A stretch of 64,000 nucleotides of DNA from Bosea sp. ANAM02. GTDB taxonomy: Bacteria; Pseudomonadota; Alphaproteobacteria; Rhizobiales; Beijerinckiaceae. The stretch lies in the NCBI RefSeq assembly GCF_011764485.1, contig NZ_AP022848.1, forward strand, positions 3,314,001 to 3,378,000, given 5' to 3'. The notes below the pieces were generated by a model that was not told where the DNA came from, did not search any database, and worked only from the letters and a program-made list of their open reading frames with translations. Positions 26,706-35,134 of this stretch are shown piece after piece (the first letter of the stretch is position 1; each line of letters begins with the position of its first letter). Both the position numbers and the translations under genes were made by a program.

Positions 26706-26917
26706 GGTCCGATCCTGCCTCCGTGGGCAGCGGTTCTGGAAGGCGAGGCATGGCTTGTCAACGCGAGCGATGGCTAAAGCCGTCGTGCAATGGTCTGCGA
26801 CAATCTTGCGACGATCCTCCTGTTTTGGAATCGTTCCGATGTGATAAGGAAGCTATCGGCCGGCTTCGCCCGCATGACGACAGCCGCCCATACCGTTCAT
26901 TGCTCGAGGCAATCGCC

Positions 26918-27967
26918 ATGGAATCCCCGGTCGTGCGGCCTTTCCCTGCTCCGAAATCCCGCCATGACGAAGCGCCCTCGCTCGGTCTGACGCGCCGCAT
27001 GCGCCGCAACCGCAAGGCGGAATGGTCGCGCCGGCTGGTGCGGGAATCAGCGCTGACGACCGACGACCTGATCTGGCCGATCTTCCTGATGGATTCGAGC
27101 GAGGCCAGTTTGCCGGTGGAGTGGATGCCCGGCGTCGACCGTCTCAATATCGACGAGGCCGTGCGCCGGGCAGCCGAGGCCGCAGCGCTCGGCATCCCCG
27201 CCATTGCGCCCTTCCCCTATGTCGACAAGGCGCTGCGCGATCCGACCGGCTCGGAGGCGCTCAACGCCAACAACCTGATGTGCCGCGCCGTGCGCGCAAT
27301 CAAGCGCGAGGTGCCGCAGATCGGCATCATCTGCGACGCCGCGCTCGATCCCTATACCTCGCATGGCCATGACGGCGTGATGGAGGGCGAGCGCGTCCTC
27401 AACGACGCCAGCGTGCAGATCCTCGCCGGGCAGGCGCTGGCGCTCGCCGATGCCGGGGCCGACATCATCGCGCCCTCCGACATGATGGACGGGCGCGTCG
27501 GTGCGATCCGGACGGCGCTCGACGGCGAGGGCCACGAGGACGTGCAGATCATGGCCTATGCGGCGAAATATGCCTCGGCCTTCTACGGACCGTTCCGCGA
27601 CGCGATCGGCACCAATGCCACGCTCGTCGGCGACAAGCGCACCTATCAGATGGACCCGGCCAATTCGGACGAGGCGATCGCCGAGGTGATGCTCGACCTC
27701 GAAGAGGGCGCCGACATGGTGATGATCAAGCCAGGCCTGCCCTATCTCGACGTGGTGGCGCGGGTGAAGGACCATTTCCGCGTGCCGACCTTCGCCTACC
27801 AGGTCTCCGGCGAGTACGCGATGATCATGGCGGCCGCGAACAACGGCTGGCTCGACGGCGACAAGGCGATGCTGGAAAGCCTGCTCGCCTTCAAGCGCGC
27901 CGGCGCCGATGGCGTGCTCACCTATTTCGCCCCGCGCGTGGCGAAGAAGCTGAAGGCCGGCGCGTAA
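26918..27967 (+). CDS. hemB: Delta-aminolevulinic acid dehydratase (porphobilinogen synthase), Mg-type
   Basis: A 349-residue enzyme that joins two 5-aminolevulinate molecules to porphobilinogen for haem and tetrapyrrole synthesis. Two active-site lysine regions are visible: MAYAAKYASAFYGPFRDA and MVMIKPGLPYLDVV. The metal-site loop reads CDAALDPYTSHGHDG, with Asp/Ala where zinc enzymes carry a cysteine cluster, so a Mg/K-dependent enzyme is expected, as in other alphaproteobacteria. The ATG at 26918 follows a GAGG site and is favoured over a longer frame lacking family sequence. Confidence 0.97.
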   Translation: MESPVVRPFPAPKSRHDEAPSLGLTRRMRRNRKAEWSRRLVRESALTTDDLIWPIFLMDSSEASLPVEWMPGVDRLNIDEAVRRAAEAAALGIPAIAPFPYVDKALRDPTGSEALNANNLMCRAVRAIKREVPQIGIICDAALDPYTSHGHDGVMEGERVLNDASVQILAGQALALADAGADIIAPSDMMDGRVGAIRTALDGEGHEDVQIMAYAAKYASAFYGPFRDAIGTNATLVGDKRTYQMDPANSDEAIAEVMLDLEEGADMVMIKPGLPYLDVVARVKDHFRVPTFAYQVSGEYAMIMAAANNGWLDGDKAMLESLLAFKRAGADGVLTYFAPRVAKKLKAGA

Positions 27968-27975
27968 GGGAAGCG

Positions 27976-28101
27976 TGTCATCCCGCACGCGCTGCGGCAT
28001 GCAATGCCGCTGCGCAGAGGCGGGATCGTGCCCCGGAAAGGGCGCCTCTTTCTGCGCACGGTCCCGTGTCTGCGGAGCATCGCTTCGCGCACGGGATGAC
28101 A
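27976..28101. repeat. Long palindromic intergenic repeat, family C, copy 2
   Basis: The ends read TGTCATCCCG and CGGGATGACA, with the inner CACGGTCCCGTGTCTGCG segment shared with the copy at 25025-25159. It begins 9 bases after the hemB stop and ends shortly before the next gene. Confidence 0.8.
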
Positions 28102-28134
28102 CTGCCGGTCGGGCCGCGCTACCGTCGTGCCCGC

Positions 28135-29475
28135 ATGCGCCCGCTCCTCCTGTCGATTCTGGCCGCCGTCACGCTCGCCCTCGCGGGCTGCGGCTTCGAT
28201 TTCGACACCGACCAGATGCGGCTCTGCCGGCAAGCGATCCCGCCGCTCAATCCGCCGAACGCCCGCATCGAGATCGAGCGGACCACCAGGGGGCCGGTCC
28301 CGCGGGCCCTGCGGCTGTTCTATCGCGTCCAGCTCGGCGACGGGCTTTCACGCCACCGCACGATCGACTGCCTCTTCGCCAACGAAGGCAGCGGGCCGAG
28401 CCGGGGGGCGCTCGTCGGCATCGCCGCGGACGGGCGGCCGATGGCCGATGCCAGCTTCTACCTGCTGCGGCGCTTCTACCTGGAGGACCGGGCCTCGCCG
28501 CCTCCGGACCCGGCGGAACCTAGAGCCGAGAGCCTGCCGGCGATTCCGACCAGCCTCGCCTATGGCCTGCAGCAGGGCCTGAGCGCCCTGCCCTCGGCCG
28601 CGATCTACGCCATGCTCGCGGCGGCCTATGCTCTCGTCTACGGGCTCACCGGGCGGATCATCCTGAGCTTCGGCGAATTCGCGGCGCTGGGCGCGCTTTC
28701 CTCCGTCGTCGGGGTCGCGCTGCTGCTCTCGCTCGCGGTGTCGACGCCGCTCTCCGGGCTTGCCGTCGCCTTCGCCGTCGCCATCGCCGTCTGCGCCCTG
28801 CACGGCTTCGCCATGGGCCGGTTCGTGCTGCGCCATCTCGAGCGCGGCACGGGCCAGCAGATGCTGATCGCCACGATCGGGCTCGCCATAGCACTCTCCG
28901 AATATCTTCGTCTGGCGCAGGGGCCAGAGCTGCGCTGGCTGCCGCCGGTGTTCAACACGCCGGTCCCGCTGGCGCATGCCGGAAACTTCGTGGTCACGCT
29001 GAACCCGCTCGCGCTGGCGCTGGCGGCGATCGGCCTCGGCGCGACGCTCGGCGTCGTCCTGCTGATCCGCCGCTCGGCCTATGGCCGGGCCTGGCGGGCC
29101 GTGTCCGACGACGCCAAGACCGCCGCGCTGTTCGGCGTCGATGCGCGCGCGGTCCATGACGTCGCCGTCATCATCGCCTGCGCCTGCTGCGGCATCGCCG
29201 GCGTCATCGTCACCGCGATCTATGGCGGGATGGGCTTCTCCGGCGGCTTCTCGCTCGGCCTGAAAGCGCTCGTCGCGGCGATCCTCGGCGGCATCGGCTC
29301 GGTCAGCGGGGCGGCGCTCGGCGGGCTCTGCATCGCGATCTTCGAAGCCGTCTGGTCGGCGACGCTGCCGATCGAGCAGCGCGACCTTGCCGTCTATTCG
29401 CTGCTCGCCATCGTGCTGATCTGGCGCCCCGGCGGCTTTTTCGGCGACGGCGAATTGACGCCACGCCGCGTGTGA
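28135..29475 (+). CDS. LivH-type branched-chain amino acid ABC permease with lipoprotein-like N-terminal domain
   Basis: A 446-residue protein in two parts. Residues 1-140 look like a lipoprotein: signal helix, lipobox LALAGC with Cys 19, then a polar domain with further cysteines (RLCRQAI, TIDCLF). Residues about 150-446 form a LivH-like permease of some eight helices, including GEFAALGALSS, MLIATIGLAIALSEYLRL and the ATPase-contact loop RAVSDDAKTAALFGVD. No LivM, ATPase or binding-protein gene is adjacent. The downstream gene is ilvA, 43 bases on, which fits a link to branched-chain amino acids. Confidence 0.85.
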   Translation: MRPLLLSILAAVTLALAGCGFDFDTDQMRLCRQAIPPLNPPNARIEIERTTRGPVPRALRLFYRVQLGDGLSRHRTIDCLFANEGSGPSRGALVGIAADGRPMADASFYLLRRFYLEDRASPPPDPAEPRAESLPAIPTSLAYGLQQGLSALPSAAIYAMLAAAYALVYGLTGRIILSFGEFAALGALSSVVGVALLLSLAVSTPLSGLAVAFAVAIAVCALHGFAMGRFVLRHLERGTGQQMLIATIGLAIALSEYLRLAQGPELRWLPPVFNTPVPLAHAGNFVVTLNPLALALAAIGLGATLGVVLLIRRSAYGRAWRAVSDDAKTAALFGVDARAVHDVAVIIACACCGIAGVIVTAIYGGMGFSGGFSLGLKALVAAILGGIGSVSGAALGGLCIAIFEAVWSATLPIEQRDLAVYSLLAIVLIWRPGGFFGDGELTPRRV

Positions 29476-29518
29476 GGCCCTGTTCTCCACCCGCGTCGAC
29501 CGGAATCGAGACCCGAGC

Positions 29519-30763
29519 ATGAGCGAAAGCTTCGCGATCAGCCCCGAGGATATCGACGCGGCCGCCGGGCGGATCGCGGGCCATGTGCTGCGCACGCCCC
29601 TGGTGCCGGCCCCGCGCCTCTCGGAACTGACCGGCGCGACCGTGCTGGTGAAGCACGAGAACATGCAGGCGACCGCCTCCTTCAAGGAGCGCGGGGCGGT
29701 CAACAAGCTGCTCTCGCTGAGCGAAGCCGAGCGGGAACGCGGCGTCATCGCGATGTCGGCGGGCAACCACGCCCAGGCCGTCGCCTATCACGCAAGGCGC
29801 TTCGACATTCCCGCAACGATCGTGATGCCCGAGCCGACGCCGCTGGTGAAGGTCGAGAATACCCGCGCCCACGGCGCCCACGTCGTGCTCCATGGCGAGA
29901 CACTCTCCGAAGCCAGCCAGAAGGCGCATGAAATCGCCGGAGCCGAACAGCTCACCTTCGTCCACCCTTACGACGATGCTGCGGTGATGGCCGGGCAAGG
30001 CACGCTGGCGCGCGAGATGCTGGCGGATGCGCCCGATCTCGACACGCTGATCATCCCGCTCGGCGGCGGGGGCCTGATGGCCGGCAACGCCGTCGCGGCG
30101 AAGGCGATCAAGCCGGGCATCGAACTGATCGGCGTCGAAGCCGGGCTCTACCCCTCCTTCTTCAATGCCGTGCACCGGCAGGACAAGCCGGTCGGCGGGC
30201 CGACGCTCGCCGAGGGCATCGCGGTCAAGACCGTCGGGCACCTGACGCTGCCGGTCATCTCCGCCCTCGTCGGCGACATCGTGCTGGTCGGCGAGGATCT
30301 GATCGAGCGCGCGGTCAACGCTTATGCCAGTCTTCAGCACAGTCTTGCGGAGGGCGCCGGCGCGACCGGGCTCGCCGCGATGCTCAAGGAACCGGAGCGC
30401 TATGCCGGCCGCAAGGTCGGGCTCGTGCTCAGCGGCGGCAATATCGATACGCGCCTGCTCGCCGCGATCATGGTGCGCGAACTGGAGCGGGACGACCGCA
30501 TCGTCGCCTTCCGCCTGAGCACCAGCGACAGGCCGGGCCTGCTCGGCCGGATCGCCAGCCTGCTCGGCGAGGAAGGCGCCAATATACTCGAGGTCAGCCA
30601 TGGCCGACTCTTCCTCGATGTGCCCGCCAAGGGCGTCACGCTCGACGTCACCGTGGAGACGCGCGGGGCGGCGCATTCGCGCGCGATCGAGGATGCGCTG
30701 GCCAGGAACGGCTTCGCACCGCGGCGGATTCTGCCGCGCGGTCTTGCGGAACCGGCCCGCTGA
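29519..30763 (+). CDS. ilvA: Threonine ammonia-lyase
   Basis: A 414-residue PLP enzyme that deaminates threonine to 2-oxobutyrate, the first step to isoleucine. The PLP lysine lies in ATASFKERGAVNKL, the glycine loop in IIPLGGGGLMAGNAVAAK, and SAGNHAQAVAYHAR is present. The C-terminal ~85 residues (DRIVAFRLSTSDRPGLLGRIASLLGEEGANILEVSH) form one ACT domain, as in shorter, TdcB-like regulated forms, instead of the double domain of E. coli IlvA. It may be biosynthetic or catabolic. It lies 43 bases after the LivH-like permease gene. Confidence 0.92.
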   Translation: MSESFAISPEDIDAAAGRIAGHVLRTPLVPAPRLSELTGATVLVKHENMQATASFKERGAVNKLLSLSEAERERGVIAMSAGNHAQAVAYHARRFDIPATIVMPEPTPLVKVENTRAHGAHVVLHGETLSEASQKAHEIAGAEQLTFVHPYDDAAVMAGQGTLAREMLADAPDLDTLIIPLGGGGLMAGNAVAAKAIKPGIELIGVEAGLYPSFFNAVHRQDKPVGGPTLAEGIAVKTVGHLTLPVISALVGDIVLVGEDLIERAVNAYASLQHSLAEGAGATGLAAMLKEPERYAGRKVGLVLSGGNIDTRLLAAIMVRELERDDRIVAFRLSTSDRPGLLGRIASLLGEEGANILEVSHGRLFLDVPAKGVTLDVTVETRGAAHSRAIEDALARNGFAPRRILPRGLAEPAR

Positions 30764-30785
30764 TCAAACATTATAGCTCGTTGTT

Positions 30786-30830
30786 GCATCGGCTGCCCCG
30801 AAAACCGGTTCCCACTTTTCGGGCCGATGC
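30786..30830. repeat. Dispersed nested hairpin element
   Basis: The outer arms GCATCGG/CCGATGC (30786-30792, 30824-30830) enclose the inner arms CCCGAAAA/TTTTCGGG (30797-30804, 30816-30823). The element lies between ilvA and the RDD gene and could act as a transcript-end structure. This sequence type recurs in Hyphomicrobiales genomes (recollection, not searched). Confidence 0.65.
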
Positions 30831-30872
30831 ATCGCCGCCGCATCCCGCGGCAGATGGAGGATCGACGTCCCG

Positions 30873-31346
30873 ATGAGCGACACCCGTTATGGTCAGCCGC
30901 CGGTCACGGCGCTGGAGCCGCGTCCCTACCAGAACGTCAGCGGCGTTCTCGGCTCGCGACTGTTCGCCTGGTTCATCGACATCGTCGTGCTGTTCTTCCT
31001 AGGCTGGCTGGTCGTGTTCCTGCTGGGCGTGCTCGGCATCGTGACTTTCGGCGCGACCTGGCTGCTGATCCCGATCGCGACCGTCGCGACCGCGCTGGGC
31101 TATGCCGCGTTGACGATCGGCGGGCGCAGGCAATCGACCTGGGGCATGCGCGTCGCCGGCCTGAGGGTGGAGACCGCCAGCGGCGGGCGCCCCGACGGTT
31201 TGGCTGCGGCCGTGCATGCGCTGCTGTTCTACGTCGCGGCCGGTACCTTCCTGCTGTGGCTCGTCGATGTCGCCTGCGGCTTCGCCCGCGAGGACCGGCG
31301 CATGGGCCACGACCTGCTCACCGGACTGGTGATCGTTCGCGCCTGA
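30873..31346 (+). CDS. RDD family membrane protein
   Basis: A 157-residue protein with an RDD domain: the opening helix [23 protein letters not shown] (Arg...Asp pair), a second helix [21 protein letters not shown], then the [18 protein letters not shown] segment and the [15 protein letters not shown] end. The roles of RDD proteins are generally unknown, with transport suggested for some. A GGAGG site precedes the ATG. It stands alone between ilvA and bpt. Confidence 0.88.
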   Translation: MSDTRYGQPPVTALEPRPYQNVSGVLGSRLFAWFIDIVVLFFLGWLVVFLLGVLGIVTFGATWLLIPIATVATALGYAALTIGGRRQSTWGMRVAGLRVETASGGRPDGLAAAVHALLFYVAAGTFLLWLVDVACGFAREDRRMGHDLLTGLVIVRA

Positions 31347-31461
31347 CCGGTTGAGCCAGGTCAAAAGACCGCGAATCCCGTCCCGATCGGTCGCGCCGCG
31401 CTTGTTGCCGGTGCGGCTGATGGTACATTCAGAGTCGGAAGCTTCCGGGGAGCCAGCCGAC

Positions 31462-32226
31462 GTGACGCGCCCATTGCGGGATGCTCCGCAATTCTACCTG
31501 ACATCTCCAACCACGTGTCCCTATCTGCCCGGGCGCGAGGAGCGGAAGGTATTCACGCATCTCGTCGGCTCGCGGGCGCGCGAACTCAACGACGTGCTTT
31601 CGCAAGGCGGCTTCCGGCGCTCGCAGAGCATCGCCTATCGCCCGGCCTGCGAGATCTGCCGCGCCTGCGTCTCGGTCCGCGTCTGCGTCGACGATTTCCG
31701 GATGTCGCGCGGCTTCCGACGGGTACTCGCCCGCAACAGCGACCTGATCGGCGAGGCCCTGCCGCCGCGTCCGCGCTCGGAGCATTATTCCCTGTTTCGC
31801 TCCTATCTCGACGAGCGCCACCCCGATGGCGGCATGGCGACGATGTCGGCGCTCGATTTCGCGATGATGGTCGAGGACACCCATGTCGAGACCAGCCTGA
31901 TCGAGTATCGCCGCCGCGGCCCCGATTCCGGCTTCACCGGGCGGGGCGAAGGCGATCTCTTCGGGATGGCCCTGACCGATACGCTCGGCGACGGGCTCTC
32001 CATGGTCTATTCGGTCTATGATCCCGGGCTGGAGCTGCGCTCGCTCGGCACCTTCATGGTGCTCGACCATATCGCTCGGGCGCGCCGCCTCGGCCTGCCT
32101 TACGTCTATCTCGGCTACTGGGTCGATGGCTCGCCGAAGATGGCCTACAAGTCGCGCTTCCTGCCGCAGGAACGCCTGATGCCGCAGGGCTGGGAGCGGG
32201 TGGATCACAACGATTCAACCGATTGA
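31462..32226 (+). CDS. bpt: Aspartate/glutamate leucyltransferase (N-end rule)
   Basis: A 254-residue leucyl-tRNA-protein transferase of the Bpt type, which adds leucine to proteins starting with Asp or Glu and so directs them to ClpS/ClpAP. It opens [25 protein letters not shown] (quoted in part: [11 protein letters not shown]) and contains the cysteine cluster [17 protein letters not shown], then [11 protein letters not shown] and a GCN5-like acyltransferase core ending [22 protein letters not shown] at 31462 with GGGGAG upstream gives the family N-terminus; an ATG at 31420 and a longer frame are alternatives. Confidence 0.92.
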   Translation: MTRPLRDAPQFYLTSPTTCPYLPGREERKVFTHLVGSRARELNDVLSQGGFRRSQSIAYRPACEICRACVSVRVCVDDFRMSRGFRRVLARNSDLIGEALPPRPRSEHYSLFRSYLDERHPDGGMATMSALDFAMMVEDTHVETSLIEYRRRGPDSGFTGRGEGDLFGMALTDTLGDGLSMVYSVYDPGLELRSLGTFMVLDHIARARRLGLPYVYLGYWVDGSPKMAYKSRFLPQERLMPQGWERVDHNDSTD

Positions 32227-32338
32227 AACGCATCAGCGACGCGCGGAAAACGCGCTTGCGGCGCCGTCCGCCTCCCGACACTGTAGCGCCAGCGGCCATG
32301 GCGGCAGAGCCACGAGACAGGGCCGCGGCGGAGGAACG

Positions 32339-32986
32339 ATGAGCCAGGAACTGACCGACAGGCTGGAGCGCTGCTATACCGGCATCATCCACGACACGAT
32401 GCGGGCGATGGGCCTGAAGGATTTCGTCCTGCCGCCGGAGCTGCGCCCGCTCCTGCCCGGCCAGAAGCTTGCCGGCCCCGCTTTCACCGTCGAGGGCAAG
32501 ACCGGAGAGTTCGATGCGCATGAGACGCTGCTCGGCTGGACCGGCCTGCTCTCCGCCGCCAAGCCCGGCCATGTCTGGGTTTGCCAGCCGAACACCAACG
32601 AGATCGCGCTGATGGGCGAGCTCTCGGCCGAGACGCTGAAGAACAAGGGCGTGCGCGGCTGCGTCATCGACGGGCTGTCGCGCGATACCGAATTCATGGT
32701 CGAGATGGGCTTCCAGGCCTATTTCAAGGCCTATACGCCCCGCGACATCGTCGGCGCCTGGCTGCCCAAGGCGGTCGACGAGCCGATCAAGATCGGCGAG
32801 GTCTGGATCCGGCCGGGCGACTATATCCTCGCCGACCGCGACGGCGTCGTCCGCATTCCCGCCGAGATCATCGAGGACGTGCTCGACAAGTCGGAGACCG
32901 CGATCTCGGCCGAGAACAAGGTCCGCACCGCGATTCTCGCCGGCACCGATCCGCAGCAGGCGTACCTGCAGTACGGCAAGTTCTGA
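32339..32986 (+). CDS. RraA-like / HMG-CHA aldolase family protein
   Basis: A 215-residue RraA-fold protein. The family core is visible: AGPAFTVEGKTGEFDAH, GELSAETLKNKGVRGCVIDGLSRDTEFM (with the Arg-Asp pair for substrate and Mg2+ binding) and RPGDYILADRDGVVRIPAEI. Members are either RNase E regulators or class II pyruvate/oxaloacetate aldolases. The position upstream of a split UxaA-type dehydratase favours a metabolic aldolase, or hydroxyacid lyase, acting on its product. An inserted palindromic repeat separates it from the next gene. Confidence 0.85.
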   Translation: MSQELTDRLERCYTGIIHDTMRAMGLKDFVLPPELRPLLPGQKLAGPAFTVEGKTGEFDAHETLLGWTGLLSAAKPGHVWVCQPNTNEIALMGELSAETLKNKGVRGCVIDGLSRDTEFMVEMGFQAYFKAYTPRDIVGAWLPKAVDEPIKIGEVWIRPGDYILADRDGVVRIPAEIIEDVLDKSETAISAENKVRTAILAGTDPQQAYLQYGKF

Positions 32987-32998
32987 AAGAGTTGCAGT

Positions 32999-33112
32999 CC
33001 TCATCCTGAGGAGCCGCGCAGCGGCGTCTCGAAGGATGATCCAGATGGTTCGGAGCCTCCTGAAGCATCCTTCGAGACGCCATTCCCAAGGGAATGGCTC
33101 CTCAGGATGAGG
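32999..33112. repeat. Long palindromic intergenic repeat, family B, copy 1
   Basis: A 114-base imperfect palindrome with ends CCTCATCCTGAGG and CCTCAGGATGAGG and inner arms GTCTCGAAGGATG/CATCCTTCGAGAC. Other copies are at 37734-37846 and 53867-53975. It lies between two genes of an apparent operon. Confidence 0.9.
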
Positions 33113-33138
33113 GCTCCGCTTCAAGAGGGGCCGATGCC

Positions 33139-33453
33139 ATGACCCACGATCCGCGCCTCATCCTGCTCGATCCGCGCGACAACGTCCTCGTCGCGCGGGT
33201 TCGGCTGAAAGCCGGCGAGACGGTCGAGACCGGCGCCGGTCCGGCCACGCTCGATCGCGATATCGCGCTCGCCCACAAGGTGGCGCGGCGCGCCATCGCG
33301 GCCGGCGAGAAGATCCTGAAATACGGCGCGCCGATCGGCGTCGCGACCGAGGCGATCGCGCCGGCCGCGCATGTCCATGTCCACAACATGCGCAGCGACT
33401 ACACGCCGACCTATCATCTCGAAGACGAACGCAGGGCAGGAGCCTGGGCATGA
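33139..33453 (+). CDS. UxaA-family dehydratase, small (SAF-domain) subunit
   Basis: A 104-residue SAF-domain protein, corresponding to the N-terminal part of altronate/galactarate dehydratases that are otherwise single chains. Typical segments are DNVLVARVRLKAGE, AHKVARRAIAAGEKILKYGAPIG and HVHVHNMRS. The ATG at 33139 has an AGAGGGG site. It overlaps the large-subunit gene by 4 bases (33450-33453). Split forms include sugar-acid dehydratases and (R)-sulfolactate sulfo-lyase (SuyA), so the substrate is open. Confidence 0.88.
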   Translation: MTHDPRLILLDPRDNVLVARVRLKAGETVETGAGPATLDRDIALAHKVARRAIAAGEKILKYGAPIGVATEAIAPAAHVHVHNMRSDYTPTYHLEDERRAGAWA

Positions 33454-34646
33454 GCACGATGCGCGGCTATCTCCGGTCCGACGGGCGCAAGGGCATCCGC
33501 AACACCGTCGCGGTCGCCTATCTCGTCGAATGTGCCCACCATGTCGCACGCGAGATCGCCCTGCCCTGGCGCGAGGAAGGCGTCCACGCCATCGGCTTTC
33601 CCGGCTGCTACCCGAACCCCTATGCCGAGCGGATGATGGAGCAGCTCTGCACCCATCCCAATGTCGGCGCCGTGCTGCTGGTCTCGCTCGGCTGCGAGAG
33701 CTTCAACAAATACGCGCTGGAGCGGGCGGTGCGCGCCAGCGGCCGGCCGGTGAAGACGATCATCATCCAGGGTACCGGCGGCACCCGCGCCTCGATCCGC
33801 GAGGGCCGCGCCTGGGTCGAGGAACAGCGCGCCCTGCTCGACGCGCAGGAGACCGTGCCGATGGCGGTCTCCGAGCTCGTGGTCGGCACGGTCTGCGGCG
33901 GCTCGGACGGCACTTCCGGCATCACCGGCAATCCGGCGGCCGGACGGGCCTTCGACCAGCTCATCGCGGAGGGCGCCGCCTGCATCTTCGAGGAGACCGG
34001 CGAACTGATCGGCTGCGAGCATATCATGGCTGCCCGCGCGATCACGCCCGAACTCGGCGCCGAGCTCGAGAAGTCCGTGGCCAAGGCGGCGCGCTACTAC
34101 GCGACGCTGGGCTACGGCTCCTTCGCCGCGGGCAATGCAGAGGGCGGGCTCTCGACCATCGAGGAGAAGTCGATGGGCGCCTATGCCAAATCCGGGGCCT
34201 CGCCGATCTCCGGCCTGATCAAGCCAGGCGACGTGCCGCCGCATGGCGGGCTCTACCTGCTCGACGTCGTGCCGGACGGCGAAGTCCGCTTCGGCTTCCC
34301 CAATATCAACGACAATGCCGAGATCGCGGAATTGATCGCCTGCGGCGCGCATTGCGTGCTGTTCGTGACCGGCCGGGGCTCCGTCGTCGGCTCGGCGATC
34401 TCGCCGGTGGTGAAGATCTGCGCCAACCCCGAGACCTATCGCCGGATGTCCGAGGATATGGATATCGATGCCGGGCGTATCCTCGAAGGCCGCGCCGGGC
34501 TCGACGAGGTCGGCACCGAAATCCGCGACCTTGTCGTCTCGCTCGGTCAGGGCGGGCGGACGAAGTCCGAGGAGCTCGGCCATCAGGAATTCATCCTGAC
34601 CTACAAGAGCTTCGAGCCGCTCGGCCCGGCCTGCCTGCCGGCATAG
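33450..34646 (+). CDS. UxaA-family dehydratase, large catalytic subunit
   Basis: A 398-residue catalytic subunit of the altronate/galactarate dehydratase family. Markers are GYLRSDGRKGIRNTVAVAYLVECAHH at the start, FPGCYPNPYA, LVSLGCESFNKYALE, the GTVCGGSDGTSGITGNPAAGRAFDQL block (part: CGGSDGTSGITGNP), and TGRGSVVGSAISPVVKICANPETY. The cysteines and glycines expected around the metal site are kept. Together with the SAF subunit and the RraA-like protein it forms a probable sugar-acid (or sulfolactate) catabolic unit. The actual substrate is unknown. Confidence 0.9.
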   Translation: MSTMRGYLRSDGRKGIRNTVAVAYLVECAHHVAREIALPWREEGVHAIGFPGCYPNPYAERMMEQLCTHPNVGAVLLVSLGCESFNKYALERAVRASGRPVKTIIIQGTGGTRASIREGRAWVEEQRALLDAQETVPMAVSELVVGTVCGGSDGTSGITGNPAAGRAFDQLIAEGAACIFEETGELIGCEHIMAARAITPELGAELEKSVAKAARYYATLGYGSFAAGNAEGGLSTIEEKSMGAYAKSGASPISGLIKPGDVPPHGGLYLLDVVPDGEVRFGFPNINDNAEIAELIACGAHCVLFVTGRGSVVGSAISPVVKICANPETYRRMSEDMDIDAGRILEGRAGLDEVGTEIRDLVVSLGQGGRTKSEELGHQEFILTYKSFEPLGPACLPA

Positions 34647-34707
34647 GCAAGGCCGCGTCACGAAGCCCGCTTCCGCTGATCGGGCGGATTGGCTAAGCCT
34701 TCGTTCC

Positions 34708-35097
34708 ATGACGGGAGCGACAGGACGGACAAGCTGGCGGAGGAGCGCGATCGCGCTCGTCGCCGTCTATGTCCTCGTCCTGCAGACGACGCTGGTCGCG
34801 CTCGCCGCCGGATTGTCGGCGCAGCCGTCGCCCGGCCTGCCGCATCCGCTCTGCGCGCCCGGCCAGACGGCGCCGGCCGATCCCGCGCCGGATAATGGCG
34901 GCGCGAGACTGCCCGATTGCTGCGCGACCTTGTGCCTGTCGGCGGCGATCGCGCTGCCGCCGGCATCGCCCGCGACGGTCTTCGTCGCGCGCGAACCTGC
35001 CCGGTCCTTTGCCCGCAACCTGCCGGCGGAGCAGGTCTCGTCTCCATCCGCGTCGGGTTCTCCGCTCGGTGCCCGCGCTCCGCCTGTCCCGGTCTGA
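34708..35097 (+). CDS. Small exported hypothetical protein with a Cys cluster (DUF2946-like)
   Basis: A 129-residue protein with an N-terminal membrane helix or signal (RRSAIALVAVYVLVLQTTLVALAAG) and a central cysteine cluster (HPLCAPG, DCCATLCLSAA), followed by a Pro/Ala-rich tail. The layout resembles DUF2946-type proteins found next to metal-uptake genes, but the match is only by pattern. It lies 37 bases before the PepSY gene on the same strand, suggesting a joint role in metal or metallophore handling. Confidence 0.6.
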   Translation: MTGATGRTSWRRSAIALVAVYVLVLQTTLVALAAGLSAQPSPGLPHPLCAPGQTAPADPAPDNGGARLPDCCATLCLSAAIALPPASPATVFVAREPARSFARNLPAEQVSSPSASGSPLGARAPPVPV

Positions 35098-35134
35098 AGC
35101 CTCTCTCCATTTCAGCTCAGACCAGGATTCATCC

